Origin: Apus apus
Taxonomy: Eukaryota > Chordata > Aves > Apodiformes > Apodidae
DNA: 64,000 bases
Assembly (NCBI RefSeq): GCF_020740795.1
Contig: NC_067290.1
Location: 19,539,001 to 19,603,000 of the forward strand
Direction: 5' to 3'
Below the pieces are notes generated by a model. The model saw nothing but the letters and a program-made list of their open reading frames with translations. It ran no database searches and was not told where the DNA came from. Positions 49,023 through 62,144 of the stretch are shown one piece after another (positions within the stretch are counted from its first letter, which is position 1; each line of letters starts with the position of its first letter). The position numbers and the translations under genes are program-made.

Positions 49023-52000
49023 AGTTACTGTGATGTCAGCCAGAGAAGCCTTGTAGCTAATGAGACTTCTGTGAAAGCTTTTGTGTGGCCTTGACCTCTG
49101 GAAGGTGGTCTCTAATATCTGCTGGTTTTCTCATGGATATAAACATGGATTCATATTTATTCGGCAACATCCAGGAGCTGGCTCTCGCTGACTCATTTGG
49201 GTCTACTTCAACAGCAGCCTGGATATTATTTGTATGATGGGGTTGCAAGCCATGCACAGCATATTGTGGTCAATTAAAGTCTAAAGCTCATCAAAACCTT
49301 AGAGGATATTTTAGTTAACTCCTGCTCAAACTGTAGAAAAGCACAATGAGAGTATTTTCCATTGTTGAGCTGTGGTAGCAGTATGTAAGAGGATTTGCTC
49401 TGTGCACCAGAGCTTTGTGTTCTTTGTTGGAGCTTTTGCACTGGTGATTTCTGTGTTGTGTTGCTCCTGGCTCTCCCTCTCATTGCAATTTCTCAATCCT
49501 TCTTTCTCTTATGTTCCAAGTATTTATACTTCCATGTGTTTTGGTAAGCATAGGAAAGGAGTACTGAAAAGAAATAAGAACAGCTTATCTAGTAAACAAG
49601 CTGCTAGGTAGTTGTTTGTCTTTTCCCCCTACATCTCTCTTAAGAAACAACTTGTTTGAGGTACTTGGCCAATTCTCCTGTGACTTGATCAGTAGCTCAA
49701 AGCTCTGGAAATGACCAACCCAAAAGAATCCCCTGCTCTCCCTCACTCCCACTTCTGGCATAGCCTAATGCCAATCATAAGTTGCTTAGCCTTTAAGGAT
49801 TAAGCATTTTCCTTAAAGTACAAATATTAGGAAGTTCATGTTATCAGTGTTCACATACAAATGTGTAAATAGCAATGAGTGGCTTTTGTATAGGGGGGGA
49901 ACTGGTTTTGGTCATCAAAATATGCATAAAGGAGCCAGCAAACCAGGTGGATGGTTGCAAGCAGCATCTGTGTGGCTTGGTCCCTGCACAGCTTTACCCT
50001 GTGGAAATACCAGTTGCAGCCCAGGTTTCACTGTATTAGGGAGTTTATGACCTGTATGAAAATGTAAAGTCAAACAGCTGCCTACTAAATTATTCAGTGT
50101 ATTGATAGAATAATAACTTTGAAGATAGAGATATTGGACTTAATTCTTTCAAGAGGAGTGGGGAGGGGAAAGGAATCAGCTGTGTCTGATTCCAGCTGGA
50201 TGGTAGCAAGGTCCCTAATGTTCCCTGCCACCTGAGAGCAGTAGATTCAAGGAGAATTAAAAGTAAGAGAGGTTTGATTTTGTCACTGGTGTGAATTTGA
50301 AATTAAGTGCACTTTTAGGAAACCCAGAAAAATGGGCTTACTTGCTGAATACATAAGCTTTTTTTTTTAATGAAAAAGCATAGCTTTTTTCAGGAAAAAA
50401 AAACATAGTTAATGATTTCAGAACCTTTTATAAAAAGTCTATACTTCTTAAAACATTTTTTGAATAATTTTGAGCTCTCTTGCTTTGATTTCTCTCAAAC
50501 ATTTGCTGGCCAACTTTGCAGTAATCAGAGAGGCTTCAAGGAGAAAGTGTGATTTAAGTAAATATAGCAAAACTGTTTTGCTTCTTGTTTCTTTACCTCT
50601 AAGTGGCACTTGACTCAGTTTTAGTTAAATACATGATATAACAATGCCTAACACATCAATAAAGGAACAAAAATTCAGTTTTAAAACTTTAATATCTGAA
50701 GTTTTCAAGTGAGTGTTATGCTTGACAGAGCTAAATCTCTCAGTGAGGTTCATGTGGGATAAATGTCTGAAGATACACACAATATATTTATACCTTTGAT
50801 GCTATGAACACCTTATTTTCAGATATTTCCATGTTATGGGAAAGTTGGTGCTTCCCTTCTGGCTTTCAAAATGTGTTTTCACATCCTTCAGTCACAACAA
50901 ACCTATTTTACTAATAATAGATGTCTGGTGGAACAGTGTAACTAACCAACTGGCTGTTTTGCCACAGAGGCTGCAGTTAAGGTGCTGGGAGGGGATCAAA
51001 TCCTGCTCCAAAACTGCTTGGGCTTCCCAAGTGTAAGCTTCTGGGGGCTGGGTGGCATCCAGGATCCTGGGATGCTGTGGTACCTCCTGTGCTTACTGGG
51101 CTGCAAGGTGCAAGTGGAAAAAATGTGCTCTCACTGAAAGGCTTCAGCTGCATGTTGATGAAATGGAAAATAGGTGTGCCTGCTTAGCAAATAATCCCCA
51201 AAAGCTGCTGAGTTTTGTCTCTTTTGAGCTCTGCTTGTCCATCTTGGTGTCGTGGACAAGTGTGAATGTTGGCTCTTGCTGGGGACACCAGCTGTGCTGC
51301 AGGGGTGGTTCTGCTCATCAGCAGGGGCTCGAAGTTTCCCTCTGCTTCACAGTGAGAAAGGAGCTGCAAGTTTGTACTGCTGGTTTTCCCCTTTTTTTTT
51401 TTCTCTCCCCTAGAACATAAGTATTTTTCAAGTTGGTTGTCTGCCTTTCAAGCCAAGCACCCTTTTCTTTTCACAGTTTTGGGTTTTTTTGAGATCCTGG
51501 AAACTTTGCCCTTATCAACAGCTCTGTAATGTATCTCTCCTGATTCCTCAGGCTTGGGTTTGTTCTCCTAGATGTTCTACTGACATGGTTGAAGATGCCC
51601 TGTGGTTGCCTCAGTCTTTTTATCCCAGTTCATGGGATTTGTGGTTGCCAAGCCCCAGTTTTACCTTCACAAGCAGGGTTTTGTCTGCTCCTGTGGGGCT
51701 TTTTGTGATCCTTGAGCAGGTCCTTCTGCAGCTCCCAGCCCTACTCCTTCCCTTTGATCTCCTTCCTCTTTTCCTCATGGGTTGCAGGAGCTTAAGAGAC
51801 TGTCCCCCCATCAAACAGAGCTGCTGGTAGGACAAGTCTGGGAAAGGCTCTTGCTGTTGATGTGTGTTTTTTTTTTTTACTGAAGTGTGGCCTTAGCTCT
51901 TGCTTGAGTTTCAGTGTCAGGTGCCAAAGCATCAAGGCAGGAGTACCTGTTACTAAGAGCAGAAAAACACCAAGCAGCTAAGAAATGAAATATATATATA

Positions 52001-55000
52001 AAATGGTACAGTTGCAAAACAAACAACTTTTCAGCCTTTCTCTCTGCACCAGCTTTAGTGCCCATGGAAGCTGGTGCTGTGCTTGGCTGATGCTACACGG
52101 ACCACTGGCTGTGTAAACAAACCTTGGCTTGTTTCTTGTGATAATGCAAATTATCTGCATGTAAAAACCCAGCCTGAAGGCATGACTGGGCTCCACTAGG
52201 TCGGCAGAGACAAACCTAGTGCTGACATACTCATTTTTATGGCTAAATTCATTAATACTTCCAGATTACCCAGGGTGAAGGTGTAAGGACCAAGAGCTGC
52301 ATGGTTGGATTTCTTTCCCAGCATCCTGTACATCCATTAATGCAGTCAAACTCATTGTGTGATTAAGATGAATGGGACTTAATGGAGAGGACATCATGGC
52401 AAAACTGATGAATTTTTGAAATTGGGGGAAATTGTTGAACTCGTATATTTGCTGCAGTAGAATACAATGAAGGGGAGGAATTTATGCATATATTAAAAAA
52501 GGGGATTTTTGGCAAATCCTGTGCTTATTATGTTTCCTTTTCTTTTTCTCTAATTTTCCCTGAAAATAATGCCACTTATTCATGATGTTGCAGCAATAAT
52601 TGAACTACTGAAAGGAGAGAAGGAAAAAAACTACCCATAGAAATTACTACTTGAGACCTGTTGTGTTTTGACAGATGTCAAGGCTGGGTACCTTGGCTTG
52701 TTCTGCTGTTTGTACAAAAAGGGTTTGGTATCACCTGGACACAGGCTTTCCCTGCTTGTGAATGGGGAGAGATTACATTGCAACTGATTTGCTTTTTTCT
52801 TTTTTTTTTCCTCCCCAGTAATAACCTAGTGACTCTGTGAGAATAAATTAGTAAAATATTCCCTAGCTCTTTCACAGGGTGTTGCTGCAGGGGAGGGAAG
52901 TGAAAGGGTAGGAGAACAAGGCAGCCTGCCTGCTGGATGGGAAGTGCTTGTCGTCTGCTAGTGTTGTTTAGATTTAGGAAAAGCAGTTACAAAACTAGTT
53001 GAAATCTGAAGGAAGTGATTTGTTACTTAACCTTAAGCTCCTCTGATGGTTACAGGTAGTGTTTAGAGTGTGCTGGTTGTAGGTGACACATGTGGCCTTC
53101 TCTTCATCACTTGCTTCCAAGCCTTTTAGTCTTACTGCTCAGGACTTGCCTGTTTTTATAATTTGTATGTATGTCACTTGTGCATTAAATAGATAGCACT
53201 ACATCAAATGGATTTTCTGGGCTCTGGTCTTTGTGTCCTGCTTTCCATTGTCACAGAGGGGGGACAGTCTCTGCCACTTGCATGGCTGGTTCCAAGGGTT
53301 TGTTTTGGGTAGGAAGTTTTTACTGTTACTTCCACCAGCCCTTCTGGTGGTGTTCCTCCTGTTAGGTTTTCAGCTTGTACTCACCTTTCTTGCTGTCTGC
53401 TGCTACTACTTACTGAGAGAAATGGATGTATCGGTTACCTTCATCTATTAACTAGTAGCTTAGAAGGAACTCATGTTAGAAAACTAAAGACTGCATTTTG
53501 TTATTAGCTCTTCGTTATTCTTAGGTAATTTGTGAATCCTTTGGAAGAAACCTCTGACTGTGATATAATTTCATAACGTGGGTTTTGATTAGTGATGGAA
53601 TTGTCCTGAACAGGAAATCCCAAATGCTGTTTCCAGGGAAGTGATTTACTGTACTCCAGCTGCTAATAACATTCTTCTGCAGCTGGGAAGGTTTGTGGGG
53701 CTTTTGCTGTTGCTGTGTACACTGTCCAGTTTATGACACTTCCTTGCTTGCTTTGCTGTGTGCAGCTTTGAGCAGACTGAATAAGGCTAAAATATATATA
53801 TTTATAGTTATCTACTCAATGTTAAGACTGCAACCTATTGGCAGTTCATGTATTGGTTTCCTATTCTCACAATAGTGTATATAAACACCTTTTTTAGCTG
53901 GCTGTTAAGGTCAAGGTGGCTTTTGTGGGTATTGCTTCTAGCTCTCCCCAGTGGCATCCAGGACTTGCTAAATTGATTGTCTTTAAAAATTGATTATGCA
54001 ATGGTTACAATTCAGCATTTTTAAAAACAAGGGTTTTTTCAGAAGACAGCTTGAGTAGAGGAGTTTCCTTGGATGTCCACTGCCTTTCCAGTAAGATACT
54101 TGCTCTCCTCCTTTGTGTTGGGCTGCTCCAAGAGCAGTGCATTAATATGTCTCTGCCACTTTTCAGGGCATTTATAAATGGAAATACAGCAGTGCATGAA
54201 CTATTGACACTTCAAGTCTACTTCTTTGTTCCCCAAGGCTTAAGAGATTGATAGTTTAAAAAAAAAAATAAAGCTACTAGTTATGTTGAAGCACCCCTGA
54301 GATGAGCAGCCTTGTCCTGGCTCTGTGCTTCCCCCAGTGTGTGTTTGTGGTGGCAACTTGCGAAGTCAAGGGGAACCTTTTTGCCCAATCCTGCTGGCTT
54401 GATTTTTTTTATGGTGTCACTCTCATGTGTTCTGTTCATCTAAACTTGATCCATGTTGGTTGAATAGAGCAATATAAAGTTAAACATCTTATTAAAACTA
54501 ACTTGTTTACATGAATGTGGGTAAGCACAGGGAGTTGTTTGTTTTGTGGTTGGTTTTGGACATGTTTAACTTCAAACCCCTCTGCAGACTTGGTGCATCT
54601 CTGCACTGTGTCACCTGCTTATGCAACTTTGTGATTTATTTTTTTTTAAATAAACCCACTTAGAAAGCAAAAGACCTTTTTTTTTTGGAGAACATGGTGT
54701 TGAGGGAGTACGTGGGTGATCCAAAATGTCTTCTGGTTTGCAAGGACAAGGAACAAATTAAGAAGAAAAACAAACAACTTAAGGGTGATGGAGCTGTAGC
54801 TCTAGCAAGGATAGACTGTGGGCGTGCATCCATTTTATCTTGCTGCAGAAGATTATTCCTTAACACATAAGGTCATAAAAATCTCACACTGTTGAATATG
54901 AGAAGATAATCTTGCTAAAAGTTTAAAATGTTTTACCAGCAGTAAATATTTCGGGCCTTCATTTAGAGCAATCGGGGCACTATGTGAATATATACCTCAG

Positions 55001-55334
55001 CTTGCAAACAAGCACTGAATTGTCACCTCAAATAAAAACTGAATGGTAAAACATGCCAATTTAACCATCAGGGTTGCTAATTATTATGAGTTGTTTAGAT
55101 GTTAGTTATGCAGTGCCTGAGTTTTTTAATCACTGACCTTTCTTGATTGGTATTTTGTAATTGGTTACAAGTGATTGGAGATATTTCTGATCACTTACAA
55201 TTTTTGCTTCTGGCACTTCCATCCCAGTAAGAGAAGATTTAATGTAACAGAGTGATAGGAGCAAGAAATGAAGGGGAACTAATGGTCCCCTCCCTTCCCT
55301 GGGAGGTAGAGCCTGTTAACTTCTACTTGCTCTT

Positions 55335-55979
55335 TCATGCAAAGAATTGCTTGATGTGACATTGAACAATATCCTTTACACTGTGTCCTTCAGCTGAGGC
55401 AGGTTTTTGGCCAAGTAGAAACTTGAAAAGAGTGCAGAAACACAAGATTCTATCTTGGAAAGTCGCATCTGTTTTTGGGAAGCTGTGTTGGGCCCTTTCC
55501 AGAGTCACCAGCGTGGGCTGGTGATGGTTTGAAGAGTTCATGCAACCTCTGTTTCCTGGGGAGAGGAATTCAACTCGGGTCTTGTACAGCATTATAGCTA
55601 CTATATGGGCTCTTGATGTATCATTAAAAATTAAGAGATTATAAACCTGCAGTTTACAGGGATGGTGAATCAAATGTGTTTGCTTTCGTAATGAGGAGCT
55701 GGTACAACCTATCTCCTTCTGTTGCTTGGAAATGAAGCTGGAGTGGACTGCAAAGATGTTATCTTGGTAATGAAAGAACACATACAAAAAAACATGACTG
55801 TAGCTGCAGTGAGTTTTCCATTTGTGCCATCGAAGTTTGATGTGTTCTGTGGGAATAACCTTCAGTAAGTGGCCGGGCTGGTGCACGATACGCAAATGAG
55901 CAAAGGATCTCTTAATCAGCAATTCAGAGAGACCAGAGTCTTGCTCGCAGACAATGCAAAACAATCTGATGCATTTCAT
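55335..55979 (-). CDS. unrecognised 214-codon open frame
   Basis: The longest ATG-started open frame outside GC-rich DNA in the window. The start has G at -3. The predicted product is rich in His, Cys, Lys and Ser with no signal peptide, membrane helix, zinc-finger spacing or repeat that I can see, and no family resemblance. At this base composition a frame of such length is uncommon but not impossible by chance in 64 kb. No CpG island lies upstream on the minus strand. Alternatives are part of a long exon, a young retrocopy, or a frame inside a long non-coding RNA. Confidence 0.15.
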   Translation of the reverse strand: MKCIRLFCIVCEQDSGLSELLIKRSFAHLRIVHQPGHLLKVIPTEHIKLRWHKWKTHCSYSHVFLYVFFHYQDNIFAVHSSFISKQQKEIGCTSSSLRKQTHLIHHPCKLQVYNLLIFNDTSRAHIVAIMLYKTRVEFLSPGNRGCMNSSNHHQPTLVTLERAQHSFPKTDATFQDRILCFCTLFKFLLGQKPASAEGHSVKDIVQCHIKQFFA

Positions 55980-57927
55980 TACTTTGCATTTTAAAGCAGA
56001 AAGGTGATGAGCACATTGTCCATTCTAAATGCAGCCTCCTGTAGTTCTTCTGGGCTTTTTACTGAGAGATGGACTCTTCACCTGTGTCTCTGCCTGAGAC
56101 AAGAGCTCTGGGAGAGCATCTCATTCAAACAAGAGCCTCTTCTTGGTGCACAGTCAGTCAGAGTTGCTCTGAACCTGTCCTGTTGGAGCACAGAAGCCCA
56201 GTTTAAGTAATGAAGGATTATTTGAAAGGGTTATGTAGCTTAGAGGTTCATTTTATGAACCAGCTGGTGAATCGTTTTGAGATTTCTCTGACAGTCTCTC
56301 CAAAGAATGTCTGGTGTCTAAAGATGATTTTATTATCAATATGCAGTCAGGCAGGTCAGTGTTCTCTTTGTGAAGCAAATGACATCGAACAAATGGCATT
56401 GTAAAGCCTAAAAATCCCATATAAATGTGTAATGCTCATGCCCACTTAATGAGACCAAGGTATTTTGCTACCACAAAATCACATTTTTTAATATTTAATT
56501 TTTCTTTTTTTTTTGTTATAATAAACCACACAGGATCTCTATTTTGGCAGCATTTTGAAGTGAAACCTAGTGAACCCTGGGATAGCTATGATGGTGATGA
56601 GGCTTTGAGTTTTTCCTCCATGAGATAGATTACACTTGCAAAATGCTTTTGGCTGACTCAGTAAACAGCTTCTCAATGTGCAGGAAATGCTTCTGTGACA
56701 AATGTTTGCTGGATTTACAGTTCAGCTTCAGAAAAGTCTTTTCTCTTTAGCTCCCATCATCAATCTATTGTGTTAATAACAATGTTTGAATTCACAAACC
56801 AGCAAGCCAAGGATTCAAATGTTACTGAGGAAGTAAAATGTCCTGAATCTGCTTATTCCCTGGTTTTCAAGTCAATACCTCCCTGCCTATACAAAGTGGT
56901 TTAAGAAATCCTCCACAAAAGTGTTTGTTGTTGTAAGCTGAAAGTTCAGAAGGGTTTGAGTAGGTACAAGCTGACAGAAGTCATAATGTAGAGGGTTTTT
57001 AACCAGTCACCCATTCCCTCCAGCCCAACATTATTCAGTATCCAAAGCATGCTTGATGGGCACATGGGAGCTGAGATGTGGTGCTTGAGTAAACATCTAA
57101 ACAATGTGAGCAGCTCCAACAGAAGAAAGCAGTAATAGGCTTGGTAGTAAGTGCATTTACTGTGATTGTGGGGGAAGAGAAAAATGAAGATTTGATCCAG
57201 AGTCTCCCACACAAGTGCCAAAAAAACCCACCCAACTCAGTTATGCATACAAGCATGACAGGGATTTAAAGAAGCAACAAAAAACCTTAACCAAATGTAG
57301 TTCTGAAGGTTGTGTGACAGGTTCTTTGTAAGAAACCTCTTCTGCTTTGGCTCTCTGCCCTGTATGCCTACATAAGTTCAAGGATGCTTCAGAGGGATAG
57401 GAAAATAGAGAGAAAATCAGAAATTTCAAAGTAAAAAGATGGAGGTTTTTTCTTCTTTGCTTTCAGGAGCAAGGGATGGATTTGTAGGTGCCTAAAAATC
57501 CTTAGTGTTGGTGTTTAGGAGAACAATTTCCACAAATAATTCCTTAACTTTCTGTGACTGAAGTGATAAGTTGAACAGTTACAGTAAATAGATTAATATT
57601 TTGATTGGTATAAAACCCTTCATTTCTTCTTGATGTCTAATTAGCACAGCTCTGAATGTCAAATATTTATCTGCTCTCCCCAGCACTGTGCTCATTTCAG
57701 TGGGGCTCCATCTGGCTCTGTCTTCCTCAGAGCCTGTTCCTCTCCCAATGAGCTGGCCCGTGCTCGGCACTGGTGCTGGATCCCACCTGCCACCCATCGG
57801 GTTCCTTGGACTGGAAGGGAGCTCTTCCCTCCAGCAAATCTGGGTGGCAAAGCAGTGCTGTGCAAAGCCCCAGCTGACCCAGCCTGTGGCTCTTTTCCTT
57901 TGTCTCAGCTCAGAAGCACAGGCTGGG
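55980..57927. other. non-coding DNA
   Basis: No gene or repeat recognised. Short frames on both strands. Confidence 0.6.
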
Positions 57928-58004
57928 AATCACAGAATATTAGGGGTTGGGAGGGACCTCTGAAGATCATCAAATCCAACCCCCCAAAATAAGGCACCAG
58001 GTCC
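57928..58004 (-). mobile_element. CR1 LINE 3' end, minus orientation
   Basis: Begins AATCACAGAATATTAGGGGT, continues TTGGGAGGGACCTCTGAAGA and TCATCAAATCCAACCCCCC, the reverse complement of another CR1 subfamily 3' end (GGACCTCTGAAGATC variant instead of GGACCTTAAAGATC). About 77 bases remain. Confidence 0.9.
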
Positions 58005-60928
58005 TTACTAAAAGCTGCTGGTTGCTTGAGTTGGCCATGCTTTGTTCCATGGAGCCTCAAGATGCCTGTAGGCTCCCAGTCATGCAATGGTGGTGTAGAA
58101 GCTTCTTGCATTCTGAAGGACTTCAGTAGCAATGGCATTACAGCCCTGGACAGAATCCTCTGGTTGTGGCTTTTTCACCTTGAGTTGTAATACAGCCCTT
58201 CAGTTAGAAAATGGATGACCAGTGCTTATCTTCAGGCCAAGATGTCAGACTTTTTGTGCCACTCCTATCTGGGATGTGTTGATAGTGCAAATAACTCTTA
58301 TATTTCTTAGTATATTTGCTGCATCATGGTGCTCACCCCTTTCTAGTTTCATAAATGTATCTTCTGCATCTACTGTAGGTTTTTTGTGGGCCCCACAACC
58401 ACCTACTGTACATGTGAAGCTGTATGATTAAAAACATGTATTGAACACGTTTCTTGTTGTTTTTCTACTTTTCAAAGTTTGTTTGGGGAGTAGTTTGGAT
58501 GTTCTCATGGTTGTACTGGACCTCCTTGGGAAATGGCTGTTCTCCAGCCCTTTCTTTGGGATTTAGGTTGGTTTGTTGGCAACTGAGAGCTGTCCTGAGT
58601 CAGCAGTGATGGGGGCAAAGCTGAGGGTTTGGGACACTGGGACACCAAGAGCATTCGAGCAGTGGGGAAGATGGGGATTCACTGTCAAAGGCTTTAGCAG
58701 CTTGAAGGAGTTTCAGCCCTTAGTGAAGTCGGAGTTGGGAAAAAAATAAGATTTAAGAAGTCCCAGGTGGAATGGCTGAACCCCAGTGTGACATGGAGTC
58801 TGCAGTGAGCAACAGGCTGGTAGATGGGACATCACGGCTGGGGGGCTTGGACAGGGAGTCCTTGGTGGAGTGGAGGGAAAGTGGGAATCGAGTGGTGGAA
58901 AAATTCTGTAGAGTATCTAATTTACTGCTTTTAATTGCACTTTGGAAACAGCCAACTAAAAGTGATCAAAGACAGCCTCTTTCTCTGCAAAATAAGTTAG
59001 TGTGGATAATAATGTAATGACTTAAAATATCAGCTTAACTGACTTTCTTTATAAATTTCTACTTTCAGGTATTGGAAATCTGACTGAAGGCCACCTATTG
59101 TGCCCTGGAGAAGGTAACAGTTCCTTAAATTAGTATCACCAATAAATTAAAATTAGTATTAATCTTCTTTCCTAACATCATTGCATTGACTGTGAAAATT
59201 TTCTTTTCATTGTTTGTGCCTTAGACTAAAGAATCTGCTCTATAGTTTCTCAGTATGTTGACAGTGGTTTTGTTTACCTTTTTAAAGAATAGGTCAGAAA
59301 TCTGCATTTAAGTTCTTAAGGTTTATATGTTGCATTTAGGCAATTCCACATGGAAGCTCTGTAGAAAGCATGGAACAGCTTGCCTTCAGAAAGCTGGTTT
59401 TGTGAACAACACATTGTTTAAAAGAATGTATTTAACATCAAGAGTGAATCTTTTTGCAACAGAATATTGCTATCTTGTGATCAGCAGTGGGTTTTTTCTG
59501 GTTTTGCTCTTATTTTTCTTGTAATGAGACTTTTAAAATTTTTTTTTAATTAATCATCAACTAATTGACTGTGCTGTTGAGTTAGTCAAACCAACCTGTG
59601 GGGCTTCTTTGAGTCAACTTTTCTTAATGGCACCTCAGCTTGAATGTCCTAGTAAGGCAGTGGTGTTAGCTGAGAGGTGGGTTTTGTCCTGTATATCCTG
59701 AAGTGATCCTGTAGGTTTTTTCTGGAACAGTATCAAGTATGAAACATAGATTTAAGTGTGGAAGAACTTGCTCTTTGGCATGTGCTGTGTTGGTTTTGTC
59801 CTCTCCCAAAACTGCCCCACCAAGCTTGGCTTCCACGTAGCCAATCTCCATGGATAAAGTTTCTATCAAAGAACAAATATACTTTAAAATATGAATGATA
59901 TTATCTCCAGAAGAGAACAAAACCTTTTCAGAGCTTACAATGAAATATTTACAAGTGACATGTGGTCTTCCTCCTTAGTTTTAGGCATGTTTGCCCTGTT
60001 CAGAGACGTTAAAAGATGACTTCTGATCAAAATATTTAATTTTTTCATTGTTTTCCTTGGAGTAATTCAGAAGTTTCTCCTCAGTCTGGGATGGTGTTTA
60101 CAATGCAAACTGAATTACAGCTGTAGATCAAGTAAACTATTCCAATTTAGCCTGAATGCTCTGAAATCTGCAAAGCTGTCTCTGTGTGAGGTTTTCAAAG
60201 GCAGTATAATAAATGTTGTGATATATATCACCTTCTAGTGGTGTGAAAGGAAAAGTTTATTTCTTAAGATGAGAGATAACTTTGAATAATGGACTCCTCA
60301 TCCCTTTGGACAGTACAAAATTAGCCTCAAAGCCCTTTTGTAGGTGAAATCTCATTTTTGGATTCCCCATAGTAAGGAGGAGACACTGATACCTGATTCA
60401 TCTGGAAAGTGTTTTCAATCTGCTGATGAAAAGTACTTCTGAAGAGTTAGGCAACCTTGATTAATTGAGCCTGAATCAGAAGTGCAGGATCAAATCTCAG
60501 GATATTATTTTTAGGCTGCAGACTTGTGTTCAGCATTCCAAAGCCTTAAGCACTGGTGTGACAGCAAGTGTGAAGGACTGGAATAGACAGGTACAGGCAC
60601 AGCAGAAATGGCTTGCAAATGCTGACACCACTACAGGCAGGAGAATGGAAATTGCTTTCTGTTTTCAGAACAATGTAACTATTTAGTAAGCACTGCTCAT
60701 TAGCAAGAATGTGATCAGAATTTGTGTTAAATGCCTCAGTTCTGTGATAGAACTGCTGTGGAATTAAGTGAAGTGGTGTTTGATAAAAGCAAAGTGTGGG
60801 AGGGTACTTGGTGAACAGAAATGCTGAAGTTCAGTGGGTGATGATTAGGTCTGATTGTGGGACCACAAGCCAGAATTGAGTTCTTGGGGTGTATGGGAAG
60901 GAGGGTCAGAACAGCAATCTGATCCAAG
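58005..60928. other. non-coding DNA with one candidate exon
   Basis: AT-rich sequence without a recognised gene. A 45-nt candidate exon at 59069-59113 is described separately. Confidence 0.55.
59069..59113 (+). CDS. candidate 45-nt exon
   Basis: Preceded by TATAAATTTCTACTTTCAG (pyrimidine tract moderate) and followed by AAG/GTAACA. Two frames contain stops and one is open, reading IGNLTEGHLLCPGE between split codons, so the exon would be symmetric (phase 1 in, phase 1 out). Such exons can be skipped without frameshift. The sequence has no recognised domain. Phase is compatible with the candidates at 46804-46830 and 63757-63780. Confidence 0.17.
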
Positions 60929-61046
60929 CTGTGTAGATGTGGTGCTGAGGGACATGGTTTAGTGGTGGCCTTGGCAGGGCTGGGTTAGAGGTTGGACTTG
61001 GTGGTCCTAAAGGTCTTTTCCAACCAAAACAATTCTGTGATTCTGT
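60929..61046 (+). mobile_element. CR1 LINE 3' end, plus orientation
   Basis: GTGTAGATGTGGTGCTGAGG is followed by GACATGGTTTAGTGGTGGCC, TTGGACTTGGTGGTCCTAAA and the terminal TTCCAACCAAAACAATTCTG with a TGATTCTGTA tail. 5'-truncated to about 118 bases. Confidence 0.93.
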
Positions 61047-62008
61047 ATCTTGGGCAGAGAACTTGTACACATTTTCTGTCAAAAATCTGCCCATGGTTGA
61101 TGGGGCTCTTGGCCAGCACCGTACCTTGAGGTCCAGCCTTGTGCCTTCAAGCTCAGCACACTTCTCAGGCCAGTGAGGGCTTACACACCTTGTTATGCTT
61201 GACACTAAATGTCAGGGGACTGCAGATTCCAGTTTTATAGACATTTCAGCTCCCAGGGAAGGATTTAAAACCCACACAACCACATGCAGTGCTTGCTAAG
61301 CCATAAGAAAGGCATGGAGGAAGCTTCTGGTCTGCTGAACCAAAAGTGGCTGTTGTTTCCCTCACTGACTCAGTAAGTACAGATTTGAAAGGAAACAATT
61401 GTGCATTGTAATAGGTATAATTATAAAATTCTACTTTATTACCTGTCAAGCTAATTAAAACAGCTACAGGCTAACAGTCATCTTAGAAAGCTTGTAGCAC
61501 CTGTTCATTGTATTCAACAGCCAGGCTTACAGTGCAATTTTAATTAGAAATATTATCAGAGACACTGTACAGTTGCATTAGAGAAATGTCCTTGCCTGCA
61601 CAGGAATCCTCCATCTGCTGGGTAAGAGCTTTGTGGAAGAAAATTGTAATGAATTTCTGCTTTAGAGTCTGGGCAGCAGTTAATTATGGCATGGTTTGAA
61701 ACTGTAGGGCCTTACTACCTCCACTGGCATCCAGGAGTGATGTGGTAACTTCCATTTGCTTGTGAATGTTTGTGTGTTGTAGCTGGTTGCTCCTTGAATG
61801 TAGAGAACTCCTGCTCATTCCAGGCAGGAATGTGCTCAGTTGGAAGTGCTGTGGGTCCCTGTTAGTGGCATTTTACCAAGAGGACCAACTGGATATAGGC
61901 TTACTGTGTTTAGCTTTTTTAGATCACTCCTTCAAAGATGGGAGATGTCAGTGTTCTCCAGGCATTCATCTGCTTCTCAAGATCCATAAAAAATACCTGT
62001 CCTCCTTC
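61047..62008. other. non-coding DNA between two CR1 copies
   Basis: No gene recognised. Ordinary AT-rich sequence. Confidence 0.6.
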
Positions 62009-62144
62009 TATCCCTGGAGGTATTTAAAAGACATGTAGATGTGGCATTTAGGGCCATGGTTTAGCAGTAGAGTTGGCAGTGTTAGGTTTGTGGTTGGACT
62101 CTATGATCTCAAAGCTCTTTTCCAACCTCAATGGTTCTAATGAT
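62009..62144 (+). mobile_element. CR1 LINE 3' end, plus orientation
   Basis: TCCCTGGAGGTATTTAAAAG is followed by ACATGTAGATGTGGCATTTA, GGACTCTATGATCTCAAAGC and TTTTCCAACCTCAATGGTTC. The terminal repeat is degraded (TAATGAT), so this copy looks older than its neighbour 1 kb upstream. Confidence 0.9.

Larger units (their letters stand above)
47111..55334. other. non-coding DNA
   Basis: No recognised gene in about 8 kb. It includes a short minus frame at 47949-48143 that opens at GTG, a promoter-like arrangement at about 48360-48535 (separate entry), a short GTG triplet run at 49009-49022 and a small TA repeat near 51990. 50.0-50.8 kb is particularly AT-rich and frame-poor. Confidence 0.55.
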
